This document shows positions 34,715 to 43,123 of a stretch of 64,000 nucleotides of DNA, piece by piece. Each line of letters begins with the position of its first letter. The first letter of the stretch is position 1. The position numbers and the translations under genes were made by a program. The notes beneath the pieces were generated by a model. That model saw only the letters and a list, made by a program, of their open reading frames with translations, made no database searches and was not told the DNA's origin. The stretch comes from Streptomyces sp. CNQ-509 (GTDB lineage Bacteria > Actinomycetota > Actinomycetes > Streptomycetales > Streptomycetaceae): positions 7,766,951 through 7,830,950 of the forward strand of contig NZ_CP011492.1 of assembly GCF_001011035.1 (NCBI RefSeq). Reading direction: 5' to 3'.

Positions 34715-36385
34715 TCACCCGGCGGTGACCTCGGCGGCGGAGGCGTAGCTTCCGCCGCTGGCCGTGTGCGCCTCCAGGCGTACGTACCGGGCGCCGGCCG
34801 CCGCGAAGGAGGCTGTCTTCAGCCGCGCGTCCCGGTCCCAGGTGCCGGCCGCGACCTCGGTGAACTCCCGGCCGTCGGCGGAGACGTACACCTTGTACTG
34901 CAGGATCGTGCCGTTGAGGTTGCCGTCGACCCGCGGCTGGTAGGTCACCCGGTCCACCTGCCGGACCGCGCCCAGGTTCAGCGTCAGCGACTGCGGCAGC
35001 GGCGTGACGGGGACGTACTCCGAGTGCCAGAAGGTGTTCGGGTCGCCGTCCACCGCGCGCTCGGGCTCCGAGCCGGAGTGCCAGCTCGTGGCGTACACCC
35101 GCGGCTCCGTGCACTCCGGGGTGACGGTGACCGGCACCGTGAACGCCTCGTCCCCGACCCGGACGCGCACCGGGTACTCGCCCGGCGGGGTGTCCGCGGC
35201 GGCGGTGAGGGAGAGCCGCGCGGCCCGCGCCTGCCCCGCGGGCACCTGGAGCGTCGCGGCGGCGGGGGAGACGGCCAGCGGCGCGTCGGCCGCCGCCGTG
35301 ACCTCGCGGGTGACGGGCTCCGCCGTGTAGTTGGCGACCAGGGCCACCGCGTCGCCGACCCGCTCGCCCAGCTCGCAGCGCGACATCTCGGCCCGGCCGG
35401 GGACCACGGCGGTCGCGGTCGGCGGCGGGGCGGCGAGCCGCGCGAAGGAGAAGGGCTGGTCGGCGTAGTACGTGCCGCGGCACTCCGGCGGCGCGCTCGC
35501 GCCCTCGCCGCGGTCGAACGCCTCCTTGCACGCCCGCGCGTCGGGCAGCTCCCGCCGGTAGGCGGCGTCGACGTAGCCGTCGCGCACGTCGCCGCGGGCA
35601 AAGAGGTAGGTGCGGTACGCCGACCAGGGCTCGGCACCGCGTTCGTACGCCGTGTCGCGGTACGCCCGCTGCGCGGTCAGGGCGTCCCAGAACGGGGCCG
35701 GCGCGCAGCCGATGGCCAGGTACGCCACCGGCTCCGCGCAGCGGCCGGCGCGGAAGTCGCCGCCGAGCACGTCGACCTGGGGCGTGCCGGCCCGCGCCGG
35801 GTGGCGCTCGGCGAGGAAGCCGGCGAGTGCCTCGGCGGCCGGCGCCGGGCTGCCGGCGACGTGCGCGCTGACCAGCGGCGCCCGCAGGACCGGGCGGGCG
35901 CGGGTCTCCACGACGGCGTACGCCTGGTCCTCGCTCTGCACCCGGTGGAAGCCGGGGGTGCCGACGGTCCGTACCGTGTCGGCGTTGACGACGATCGCCG
36001 ACTCCCGCACGGCGCCGTCCGGGAGGTACGGGCTGTCGCCGGGGGCGACGGCGACCTGGTAGCGCTCTCCGGTGGCGTCACCGAGCCGCGCGGCGACGTG
36101 CCGGGCGCCGGGGCCCAGCACCTCGGTGAGCAGCAGCGCGTCCGGCGGGGCGGGGGCGGCGGCGGTGAGGCGGTCGACGAAGGTGTCGAGGTCGGCGGTC
36201 TCGGCCGCGTCGGCGGGACGTACCGCCTCCTGGAGGTTGGCCTGGACGACCAGCAGCCCCCCGGCCTCCGCCGGCTCCCGTGCCGCGGCGCCCGCCGGGG
36301 CGGCGGGTGCGGTGAGCGGCGACAGGGCGGCGAACGCGGCCAGCGCGGCGACGGCGGCGCCGGCCCGTCTGCGTATCGGGTGCAT
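34715..36385 (-). CDS. Secreted endonuclease/exonuclease/phosphatase-fold protein with F5/8 domain
   Basis: This 556-residue exported protein has a signal peptide (AGAAVAALAAFAALSPLTAPAAPAGAAA). An endonuclease/exonuclease/phosphatase-like region (about 45-340) includes LLVVQANLQEAV, LLLTEVLGPGARHV, LVSAHVAGS and VDVLGGDFRAG. An immunoglobulin-like NEW3-type segment (about 350-420) and a C-terminal F5/8 type C domain (about 425-556, WHSGSEPERAVDGDPNTFWHSEY) follow. ATG 36385 has AGGAGG 7 nt upstream. An in-frame GTG at 36391 overlaps the phoD stop. It is the second gene after phoD and so is probably PhoP-controlled, which fits scavenging phosphate from nucleic acids or phosphoesters. Confidence 0.82.
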   Translation of the reverse strand: MHPIRRRAGAAVAALAAFAALSPLTAPAAPAGAAAREPAEAGGLLVVQANLQEAVRPADAAETADLDTFVDRLTAAAPAPPDALLLTEVLGPGARHVAARLGDATGERYQVAVAPGDSPYLPDGAVRESAIVVNADTVRTVGTPGFHRVQSEDQAYAVVETRARPVLRAPLVSAHVAGSPAPAAEALAGFLAERHPARAGTPQVDVLGGDFRAGRCAEPVAYLAIGCAPAPFWDALTAQRAYRDTAYERGAEPWSAYRTYLFARGDVRDGYVDAAYRRELPDARACKEAFDRGEGASAPPECRGTYYADQPFSFARLAAPPPTATAVVPGRAEMSRCELGERVGDAVALVANYTAEPVTREVTAAADAPLAVSPAAATLQVPAGQARAARLSLTAAADTPPGEYPVRVRVGDEAFTVPVTVTPECTEPRVYATSWHSGSEPERAVDGDPNTFWHSEYVPVTPLPQSLTLNLGAVRQVDRVTYQPRVDGNLNGTILQYKVYVSADGREFTEVAAGTWDRDARLKTASFAAAGARYVRLEAHTASGGSYASAAEVTAG

Positions 36386-36387
36386 GC

Positions 36388-37992
36388 TCACGCCTCCTGC
36401 AGCTCGGGCCGGCCGGCTTCCACGACGAACGAACGGCGGGTGCTCACCGCACCGTCCGGCACGGAGACCTTGTCCACCACGAGGTAGTCGGCGCGCCACT
36501 CGCCTGGGGAGACGGTGCAGCGGACGTAGCCGCGCTGGCCGTTGTAGAAGGACAGATGCGGGTTGGCCGCCAGCCACTCCCCGGCCTGCGGGCCGCTGTC
36601 GGCCCCGTTCCCGCCGGAGGTGATCGAGGTGGTGACGAACTCCGGTGCCACGGCGGGGGAGGAGGGGTCGGTGAAGTCCCGCTTGACGGTGCCGGCCATG
36701 TTGACGTGCATGTCGCCGGTGAGGACGACCGGGTTGGCCACGCGCCGCTCGGCGATGCCGTCGAGGAGGCGGTTGCGGGTCGCGGTATAGCCGTCCCAGG
36801 CATCGCCGTTGAGCTGCTGGAGCCCGGGGTCGGTGAGCCGGTCGAGCTGCATCATCAGCACCTGCTGGGTGAGGACGTTCCAGACGGCGCCGGAATCCGC
36901 GAGGCCGTCGAGCAGCCAGCGCTCCTGCGCGGCGCCGAGCATGGAGCGGGCCGGGTCGTCGCGGCGGGTGATGTCGATGGGGTCGCGGAACTGCCGGGCG
37001 TCCAGGACGTGGAAGCGGGCCAGCCCGCCGTAGTCGAGGGTGCGGTGCAGCCGCATGTCCGGGCCCTGCGGCAGCGAGGAGGCGCGCAGCGGGAGGTGCT
37101 CGTAGTACGCGCGGAAGGCGGCGGCGCGGCGGCGGAGCAGATCCTCGGGGGAGGCGCCGCTGAAGGACGTCTCGTCGGACCAGTTGTCCTCCACGTCGTG
37201 GTCGTCGACGGTGACGATCCACGGGGCGGCGGCGTGCGCGGCCTGGAGGTCGGGGTCGGTGCGGTAGAGCGCGTACCGCAGCCGGTACTGGTCGAGCGTC
37301 AGGGTCTCGGCGTTGTGCGCGGCGGACAGGTCGGTACCGCGGGGGCCGCTGGTGCGGCCCACCGGGTACTCGTAGATGTAGTCGCCGAGGTGCGCGACCA
37401 GGTCGACGTCCTGCGAGGCCAGGTGGCGGTAGGCGGTGTAGAAGCCGTCCGACCAGCTCTGGCAGGTGGCGAGGGCCAGCGTCATCGGGGTGAGCGAGCC
37501 GGCCGCGGGCGCGGTCTTCGTCCGGCCCACCGGGCTCAGCTCGCCGCCCGTACGGAACCGGTACCAGTACTCGCGGCCGGGCCGCAGCCCCGTCACCTCG
37601 ACGTGGACGGAGTGGGCGAAGTCCCGCCTGGCGGCGGCCGTACCGCGGCGTACCACCCGGCGCATCCCGGGGTCCTCCGCGACCTCCCAGCGCACCGCCA
37701 CGTCCTGCGGCGGCATCCCGCCGAGGCCGTCCTCGGCCAGCGGCACCGGCGCCAGCCGGGTCCACAGCACGACGCCGTGCGGCAGCGGTTCGCCGGAGGC
37801 GACGCCGAGGGTGAAGGGGTTGTCGTGGTACCGGGGCGCGGCCGCGGCAGGCGCCGGGGTGAACTGGGCGGCCGCGGCCATCCCGGCGAGCGCGCCGGTG
37901 AGCCGGAGCACCTGGCGTCTGCTGGGGCGGGTGGGCCGCACGGGTCTGCCCGGGCGCCCGTGACGGGGGTGCAGGGGAGAGGTGGAAGACAT
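36388..37992 (-). CDS. phoD: Alkaline phosphatase D (PhoD), Tat-exported
   Basis: This 534-residue secreted phosphodiesterase/phosphomonoesterase releases phosphate from organic phosphates. Its Tat leader is PSRRQVLRLTGALAGMAAAA. An Ig-like N-terminal domain (about 55-150) precedes the metallophosphatase core with CQSWSDGFYTAYRHL, LVAHLGDYIYEY, WIVTVDDHDVEDNWSDE and VVLTGDMHVNMAG. These hold the Fe/Ca ligands, including the Cys typical of PhoD. The ATG at 37992 lies about 30 nt from a set of PHO-box repeats. It is the first gene of an operon with the endonuclease-like gene. Confidence 0.95.
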   Translation of the reverse strand: MSSTSPLHPRHGRPGRPVRPTRPSRRQVLRLTGALAGMAAAAQFTPAPAAAAPRYHDNPFTLGVASGEPLPHGVVLWTRLAPVPLAEDGLGGMPPQDVAVRWEVAEDPGMRRVVRRGTAAARRDFAHSVHVEVTGLRPGREYWYRFRTGGELSPVGRTKTAPAAGSLTPMTLALATCQSWSDGFYTAYRHLASQDVDLVAHLGDYIYEYPVGRTSGPRGTDLSAAHNAETLTLDQYRLRYALYRTDPDLQAAHAAAPWIVTVDDHDVEDNWSDETSFSGASPEDLLRRRAAAFRAYYEHLPLRASSLPQGPDMRLHRTLDYGGLARFHVLDARQFRDPIDITRRDDPARSMLGAAQERWLLDGLADSGAVWNVLTQQVLMMQLDRLTDPGLQQLNGDAWDGYTATRNRLLDGIAERRVANPVVLTGDMHVNMAGTVKRDFTDPSSPAVAPEFVTTSITSGGNGADSGPQAGEWLAANPHLSFYNGQRGYVRCTVSPGEWRADYLVVDKVSVPDGAVSTRRSFVVEAGRPELQEA

Positions 37993-38021
37993 CCGTGCAG
38001 TGTTGGCACGCCCCGGAGCAA

Positions 38022-38054
38022 GGTCAAGACCCGCCCGGCGAACGGGCGTTGAAC
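38022..38054 (-). promoter_or_regulatory. PHO box upstream of phoD
   Basis: On the minus strand, three 11-nt direct-repeat units follow each other: GTTCAACGCCC (38054-38044), GTTCGCCGGGC (38043-38033) and the weaker GGGTCTTGACC (38032-38022). The Streptomyces PHO-box unit is 11 nt with a GTTCA core. PhoP activation under phosphate limitation is inferred. Confidence 0.75.
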
Positions 38055-38085
38055 CCGCGGTGGCCGCCGTCCCGGCAGCGCGGAG

Positions 38086-38129
38086 CCCGGAGGGCGTCCC
38101 GGCTCGGGCCGGCCGGGACGCCCTCCGGG
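38086..38129 (-). terminator. 17-bp hairpin terminator after the amidohydrolase gene
   Basis: Perfect 17-bp stem CCCGGAGGGCGTCCCGG/CCGGGACGCCCTCCGGG with a 10-nt loop, about 20 nt past the stop codon at 38148. Confidence 0.8.
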
Positions 38130-38147
38130 GCGGGGAGGGATGGTTCC

Positions 38148-39503
38148 TTACCGGTGTTCGTGGTCCTCGGCCGCGCTGGCCTTCGGGGGGTTCGCCCCCG
38201 GGTACCACTCGTTCGCCGCCTTGCCGTTGAGGTCCCAGACGGCCTGGCCGGCGCGGAAGGTGGTCTCGGCGACCAGCTTCTCCTTGCCGTCGATCCGCCA
38301 GCCGAAGCTGTCGACGTAGCCGAACGTGCCCTTCTCCAGGGCGAAGACCGCGATGTCCGCGGGCGCCCCGACCGACAGGTTGCCGAGGTCGGGCCGCTGG
38401 ATGGTCTGGGCCGGGGTCCAGGTGGACGCCTCGACGACGTCCCCCAGCGGCATGCCGAGCGTCAGGAACTTCGACATGACGTTGGACATGTCCTTCATGC
38501 CGCTGTTCATGCTGGAGATGTGCAGGTCGGTGGAGATGACGTCGGGCGTGAAGCCCTCCTTCATCCCGGGTACCGCCACGTCCCAGGAGAAGCTGCCGCC
38601 GCCGTGGCCGACCTCGAAGACGACGCCGCGGTCGCGGCCCTGCTGCATGGCCGGGTTGAGCTTGCCGTCCTTGCCCAGCTCGCCGCGGAGCCCGGAGAAC
38701 ATGTGCGAGTAGACGTCGCCGGGCCGCAGCTTCTCGTTGAGCAGTTGCGACAGCGGGCGCTCCGGCGTGTTCGCGCCGAAGTCGACCATGACCGGGACGC
38801 CGGCTTCCTCGCCCGCCGCGACGGAGTTCTCCACCGGGTCCCACTCGGGGCCGTTGTAGTGCGCCGTCTTGATGCCGACGATGGTCTCCGGGTTCGCCTT
38901 GGCCACCTCGGCCGCGGGCCCGGGCTTCATGTCCGCCAGGTCCTGCTCGTACGGGTGGCCCGCCATGCCCTTGCCCACGATGTTCAGGAAGGACAGCACC
39001 CGGGTCTTCGACTTGTCGATGACCTCCGTCTTGAACTGGTCGAAGTTGCTCGCGCCCGCCGAGCCGGTGTCCACGGCCGTGGTGACGCCGGCCCGGAGCG
39101 TGAAGCCGTCGGGAGCCACGCCGTTCCAGCCGTTGGCGTAGTCCTGCTTCGGGCCCGGGAACATGTGCGCGTGCATGTCGATCAGGCCGGGGGTGACGTA
39201 GTTGCCGCGGGCGTCGACCGTCTTCTCCGCGCCCGAGGCGTCGATGCTCCGCGCCACCTTGGCGATCTTGCCGTCCTTGACGGCGACGTCACGCACGCCG
39301 TCGATGTCGTTCTTCGGGTCGATGACGTGGCCCCGCCTGATGACGAGGTCGTACGCGGCGCCCTTGTCGTCGTTCCCCTCGGCCTGGGCGTCCGCGGGCG
39401 CCGTGGCGCCGACCGTGGAGGCACCCAGTACGAGGGTGAGCGCCGCGGGAAGTACCGTCCAGGAAACTCGCGATCTCACGTGCATGCCGGCTCGATTCCC
39501 CAT
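38148..39503 (-). CDS. Exported amidohydrolase/deacetylase-family metallohydrolase
   Basis: This 451-residue protein has a signal peptide (VLPAALTLVLGASTVGATAPADAQA). The amidohydrolase fold has an N-terminal beta-sandwich start (YDLVIRRGHVIDPKND), VTPGLIDMHAHMFPG (two metal-binding His), FEVGHGGGSFSWD, DVISTDLHISS, and a C-terminal LSVGAPADIAVFALEKG. The nearest characterised relatives are the EF_0837/Atu3266-type enzymes, whose bacterial homologues often sit beside SelA-like PLP enzymes, as here. ATG 39503 is used, and ATG 39485 is an alternative. It is the last gene of a three-gene set with RidA and the PLP enzyme. The substrate is unknown. Confidence 0.88.
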   Translation of the reverse strand: MGNRAGMHVRSRVSWTVLPAALTLVLGASTVGATAPADAQAEGNDDKGAAYDLVIRRGHVIDPKNDIDGVRDVAVKDGKIAKVARSIDASGAEKTVDARGNYVTPGLIDMHAHMFPGPKQDYANGWNGVAPDGFTLRAGVTTAVDTGSAGASNFDQFKTEVIDKSKTRVLSFLNIVGKGMAGHPYEQDLADMKPGPAAEVAKANPETIVGIKTAHYNGPEWDPVENSVAAGEEAGVPVMVDFGANTPERPLSQLLNEKLRPGDVYSHMFSGLRGELGKDGKLNPAMQQGRDRGVVFEVGHGGGSFSWDVAVPGMKEGFTPDVISTDLHISSMNSGMKDMSNVMSKFLTLGMPLGDVVEASTWTPAQTIQRPDLGNLSVGAPADIAVFALEKGTFGYVDSFGWRIDGKEKLVAETTFRAGQAVWDLNGKAANEWYPGANPPKASAAEDHEHR

Positions 39504-39542
39504 CTCTCTGTCAGGTGGTGGTGGCGCGTGCGCTACGGATCG

Positions 39543-40043
39543 TCAGATGACGGCGATGCAGTCGATCTCGACCAGGGAGTCGCCGGGGATGCCCGCGGCG
39601 GCGGCGATGGTGGTGCGGACGCCCGGCTCCTTGCCCCAGCGGCCGAGGAAGACCTCGTTCATCCCGGCGTAGTCGTCCAGGGTGTTGAGGTAGACGTTGA
39701 CCTTGAGGACCTTCTCCATGGAGGAGCCGACCGACTCCAGGTAGCGCTCGATCTCGTTGAGCACGTGGTCGGTGTGGGAGCGGATGTCGCCCTCGAAGTG
39801 CGCGCCGATACCGGAGATGAAGACCATGTTGCCGTAGGTCACGATCGGGCTGAACAGCGGGTTCTCCGGCGGCTCGCCGCCACCGGGGTAGTGGACCTCC
39901 TTGCGCGGCGGCCGGCCGTGGCCCTTGCCGCTGCTCTGGTCCTTGTCGTCGGCCATCGCCTGGCCGCCCGCGACCACCGGCACGGCGGCCACCGCGGCCA
40001 CCGGGGCCGCCTTGCGGATGAAGTCCCTGCGGTTGGAGGGCAT
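39543..40043 (-). CDS. Tat-exported RidA-family protein
   Basis: This 166-residue protein has a leader SNRRDFIRKAAPVAAVAAVPVVAGG with the Tat twin arginine, then a RidA domain (about 50-166). Landmarks are GNMVFISGIGAHFEGDI, LNEIERYLESVGSSMEKVLKVNVYLN and the C-terminal GVRTTIAAAAGIPGDSLVEIDCIAV, whose Arg corresponds to the ligand-binding Arg of RidA. RidA enzymes normally hydrolyse reactive enamines or imines from PLP enzymes in the cytoplasm, so an exported form next to an exported PLP enzyme is striking. ATG 40043 follows AAGGAG. Confidence 0.9.
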   Translation of the reverse strand: MPSNRRDFIRKAAPVAAVAAVPVVAGGQAMADDKDQSSGKGHGRPPRKEVHYPGGGEPPENPLFSPIVTYGNMVFISGIGAHFEGDIRSHTDHVLNEIERYLESVGSSMEKVLKVNVYLNTLDDYAGMNEVFLGRWGKEPGVRTTIAAAAGIPGDSLVEIDCIAVI

Positions 40044-40093
40044 GCGTTTACTCCTTGTGAATGTTCGGTGCATGACAAGCGGGGTACGGGGCG

Positions 40094-40125
40094 GCGCGCC
40101 GGCCGCGGCTGGCCGGCCGGCGCGC
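40094..40125 (-). terminator. Hairpin between the PLP-enzyme and RidA genes
   Basis: Perfect 11-bp stem GCGCGCCGGCC/GGCCGGCGCGC with a 10-nt loop, 9 nt past the PLP-enzyme stop. It may end transcription partly, tuning the ratio to the downstream genes, or protect the 3' end. Confidence 0.55.
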
Positions 40126-40133
40126 GCCGGCCG

Positions 40134-41729
40134 TCAGGACCGGGTCGCGGTCCAGGAGCCCTTCAGGTACTCGCCCATGTCGAGTTCGCCGCTGATCGTG
40201 TCGCCGGCGACGGTGCCGGTGAAGGTGTAGCTCAGCGAGTCGCCGTGCTCCTCGCCGTAGTTGCTGCGCACCGTGACCTTGTCGGCGCTGACGCTGCCGG
40301 AGGCCGGGCGGGTGACGAACTCGCCGGCGTGCCGGCCGCCGACCTTCGCGCCGTCCTGGGTCAGTTCGAGCTTGTGCGCGCTCGACGTGCCCGCGGCGTA
40401 CGTGATCTCCACGGACCAGGTGCCGGCCACGTCCACGGTCGGCGGCCTGGGCGACTCCGGCGCGGGCGGCGGGTCGCGGAGCAGCCGGACGAGTTCGTCG
40501 GAGATGGTCCGCCAGTCCTGGGGCTCCATCATGTACGGGGTGATGGAGACGCCGGTCTGGTCCGGGTCGGAACCGCTCGCGGCGTTGAGCGCGATGCGCG
40601 GCTCGCCGTTCCACATCGCGTTCATGATGGTGGTGCCGGTGACCTCCTTGCGCTTGGCGCTCCACAGGATGCGCAGCGAAGGCGTCCGGTTCGACAGCCC
40701 CACGGGCTGGGTGATCTCGGTGGTCACGCCGCTCTCCGACGACACCCGGCGGGAGATCTGCTTGAGCCAGCTCGTCCACTCGGCGTACTCGGCGTCGTGG
40801 TCGCGCTGGACCCACATCTCGACGGCCGCGAGCATGCCCATGGCCTCTTCCTTGCCGACCTTGAAGCCGCGCGCGTAGCCGTGGTGCGGGGCGCTGTGCA
40901 CCCACGCGGCCCGTACGAGGTCCTCGCGGCCCAGGATCAGACCGGCCGACTGCGGGCCCCGCATGCACTTGCCGCCGCTGTAGCCGACGAGGTCGGCGCC
41001 GCGCTCGATGTGCACGTTGGGGATGGTGAGGATCTCCGCGGCCGCGTCGACCAGCAGCGGGACCCCGGCGGGCCTGGTCACCGACGCGATCGTCTCGGTG
41101 TCCAGCTCGCTGTCGTCCACCCGCGGCCCGGCCATGATGTAGACCAGCGCGGTCTGCGGGCCGATGGCGGCCTTCAGCTCCTCTTCCGTCTCGACCTGGA
41201 CGACCTTGAGGCCCACCGCGCTGATCGCGGCCTCGTACACGTTCCGCGAGTGCCGCGGGATGATCGCCTCGGTCTTCTGGAACCCGGTCAGGTCCGGGAT
41301 GTTGACGTGCAGGTCCGGGTTGCCGCCGGCGGTACACGCCGCCGCCGCGTGCGTGAGTCCCGCCGAACAGCCGGCGCTGACCAGCCCGAACTCCGTCTTG
41401 GTGAGCTCGCCGAGGCGGCGGCCGACGGCGTCGGCCAGCTCGTCGAGCTGTACGTACTGCCGCGCCGCCGCATCGATCGCGTCGCGCACCTCGGGCAGCA
41501 TCAGCGAGCCGCTGAGCACGGTGTACGTTCCCCGCGCGTTGATCAGCGGACGGACCCCGATGCGGCCGTAGATGTCCTTGGGTCGGCCCTGGCCCGGGTT
41601 CGCCGCGGACGGCGCCCCGGACGCGGCCGCGAACGCCTCACCCGCAAGCAGCGGACCAAGCGCGAGTGCTCCCCCGGCCGCCGCGCCTCTTCCGAGCATG
41701 GTGCGACGAGAAAGTGCCTCAGCAGGCAT
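40134..41729 (-). CDS. Tat-exported SelA/DgaE-like PLP-dependent enzyme
   Basis: This 531-residue protein has a Tat-type leader (LSRRTMLGRGAAAGGALALGPLLAGEAFA) and a fold-type I PLP domain (about 50-420). The PLP Lys lies in DLVGYSGGKCMRGPQSAGLILG. GRIGVRPLINARGTYTVLSGS is the SelA/DgaE-like N-terminal motif. A C-terminal domain of about 100 residues (VDVAGTWSVEITYAAG to SWTATRS) looks like a small beta-barrel, possibly substrate-binding or stabilising. Characterised relatives include D-glucosaminate-6-phosphate ammonia-lyase, but an exported protein should not act on an intracellular phosphorylated substrate. It is the first of three exported enzymes and is divergent from the LacI operon. 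Confidence 0.88.
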   Translation of the reverse strand: MPAEALSRRTMLGRGAAAGGALALGPLLAGEAFAAASGAPSAANPGQGRPKDIYGRIGVRPLINARGTYTVLSGSLMLPEVRDAIDAAARQYVQLDELADAVGRRLGELTKTEFGLVSAGCSAGLTHAAAACTAGGNPDLHVNIPDLTGFQKTEAIIPRHSRNVYEAAISAVGLKVVQVETEEELKAAIGPQTALVYIMAGPRVDDSELDTETIASVTRPAGVPLLVDAAAEILTIPNVHIERGADLVGYSGGKCMRGPQSAGLILGREDLVRAAWVHSAPHHGYARGFKVGKEEAMGMLAAVEMWVQRDHDAEYAEWTSWLKQISRRVSSESGVTTEITQPVGLSNRTPSLRILWSAKRKEVTGTTIMNAMWNGEPRIALNAASGSDPDQTGVSITPYMMEPQDWRTISDELVRLLRDPPPAPESPRPPTVDVAGTWSVEITYAAGTSSAHKLELTQDGAKVGGRHAGEFVTRPASGSVSADKVTVRSNYGEEHGDSLSYTFTGTVAGDTISGELDMGEYLKGSWTATRS

Positions 41730-42058
41730 TCCGGCCCCCTGTCACCTCGTAAGTTGTGGTGCCGTAGACGTTAGAAAGATCGTGAGGCGGCGTTAAGGCC
41801 CTCTTTCGATGCCGCTATTCGGAACCCGGATCCTGCCCAGTCAGCCCGCGGCTCGCGCTTCTCCGCCACCACCGCCCGCGGGGCGCACCGCACGCCGCCT
41901 GCCGTGTCCGGCCCGGCGAGACGCAGATCACAGGTGTCCGGCCATTGACGGCCGGGTTACGCGAGAGCAACATACGTAAACGTTTCCAGCGACTGTAAAC
42001 CTTTACAGATGCGCCCGGTTGAGGCCGGCCGCGTATACGACGCGAAGGGGCGAGTGCG
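41730..42058. promoter_or_regulatory. Divergent promoter region with two LacI-type operators
   Basis: This 329-nt gap separates the exported PLP/RidA/amidohydrolase set from the LacI operon and holds no supported gene. CGTAAACGTTTCC (41975-41987) has the central ACGT step of LacI-family operators. CTGTAAA-CC-TTTACAG (41993-42008) is a 7-bp inverted repeat. Both lie within 90 nt of the lacI-type start and are the likely autoregulatory sites. The minus-strand promoter should be nearer 41760-41800, which is comparatively AT-rich. Confidence 0.7.
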
Positions 42059-43123
42059 ATGTCCTCGGGGGGGCCACCCACGATCGTGTCGATCGCCGAA
42101 CGCGCCGGGGTGTCCATCGCCTCCGTCTCCCGCGTCCTCAACGGACTGGGCGCCCGCCCGGAGACCGAGGACCGGGTCCGCCGCGCCGCCGCCGAGCTGG
42201 GCTACGTGCCCAACGCCGTGGCCCGCTCCCTGAAGGACGGCCACACCCGCCAGTTGACCTTCGCCGTCCCGGACATCGGCAACCCCGTCTACGTCGCCAT
42301 GGTCCGCGAGATCCAGGCCGTCGCGAAGGCCGCCGGCTACCGCCTGCTGCTGCACTCCACCGACGCCGACGTCGCCGAGGAACTGGGCGTCGTACGCAGC
42401 CTCGCCGACCGCACCAGCGACGGCCTCGTCCTCGTGCCCATCCGCATCACCCCCGAGCACGTCGAGGCGCTGACCGCCGCCCCCGGCCCCGTCGTCGTCA
42501 TCGGCTCGCTGCCCGACGGTGTGCCCGTCGACGCCGTCCAGGCCGACTCCGTCACCGGCGCCGAACTGGCCGTACGCCACCTGGTCGAGACCGGCCGCCG
42601 CCGGATCGCCTTCGTCAACGGCCCCGTCGACACCGTCCCCGGCGGCAACCGAGGCCGCGGCTACCGCGCCGCGCTCGCCGCCTGCGGCATCCCCTACGAC
42701 CCCGGCCTGGTCGCCGCCACCGAGTTCGGCGTCGGCGCCGGCGCCCGTGCCACCGCCCGGCTGCTCGACGCCCGCCCCGGCCTGGACGCCGTGTTCTGCG
42801 CCAACGACCAGCTCGCCATCGGCGCCGCGCGGGCGCTGCACGCCCGCGGCCGGCGCATACCCGAGGACACCGCCGTCGCCGGCATGGACGACAGCGAGCT
42901 GGCCGTCGCCGCCTGGCCGCCGCTGACCAGCGTCGACCTCGGTGCCGGCGAACGCGGCCGGCGCGCCGCCCGGATGCTTCTCGAACGGCTCGGTCCGCAG
43001 GACGGCGAGCCCGTCCCCGCACGCCGCACGACCGCCGCGCCGCGGCTCGTCGTGCGCGGCTCCACCTCCCCGGGCGCCTCGCCCGCGGGCTCCGACGAGC
43101 AGGAAGGCGCGAAGTCCGCATGA
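42059..43123 (+). CDS. LacI-family transcriptional regulator
   Basis: This 354-residue repressor-type regulator has an N-terminal helix-turn-helix (PTIVSIAERAGVSIASVSRVLNGLG), the hinge helix region (VPNAVARSL), and a periplasmic-binding-protein-like effector domain (LTFAVPDIGNPVYVAMVREIQ to VDLGAGERGRRAARMLLERLG). It is the first gene of a long overlapped operon and probably represses it until the transported compound or a catabolite binds. The stop overlaps the next start (ATGA). Operators at 41975-42008 are nearby. Confidence 0.93.
   Translation: MSSGGPPTIVSIAERAGVSIASVSRVLNGLGARPETEDRVRRAAAELGYVPNAVARSLKDGHTRQLTFAVPDIGNPVYVAMVREIQAVAKAAGYRLLLHSTDADVAEELGVVRSLADRTSDGLVLVPIRITPEHVEALTAAPGPVVVIGSLPDGVPVDAVQADSVTGAELAVRHLVETGRRRIAFVNGPVDTVPGGNRGRGYRAALAACGIPYDPGLVAATEFGVGAGARATARLLDARPGLDAVFCANDQLAIGAARALHARGRRIPEDTAVAGMDDSELAVAAWPPLTSVDLGAGERGRRAARMLLERLGPQDGEPVPARRTTAAPRLVVRGSTSPGASPAGSDEQEGAKSA

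Noticed and set aside
34715..37765. A possible 1016-residue fusion joining phoD and the nuclease-like protein
   Set aside because: Residues upstream of the internal ATG 36385 are an Arg/Pro-rich off-frame reading of phoD. A proper signal peptide and an AGGAGG site start at 36385.
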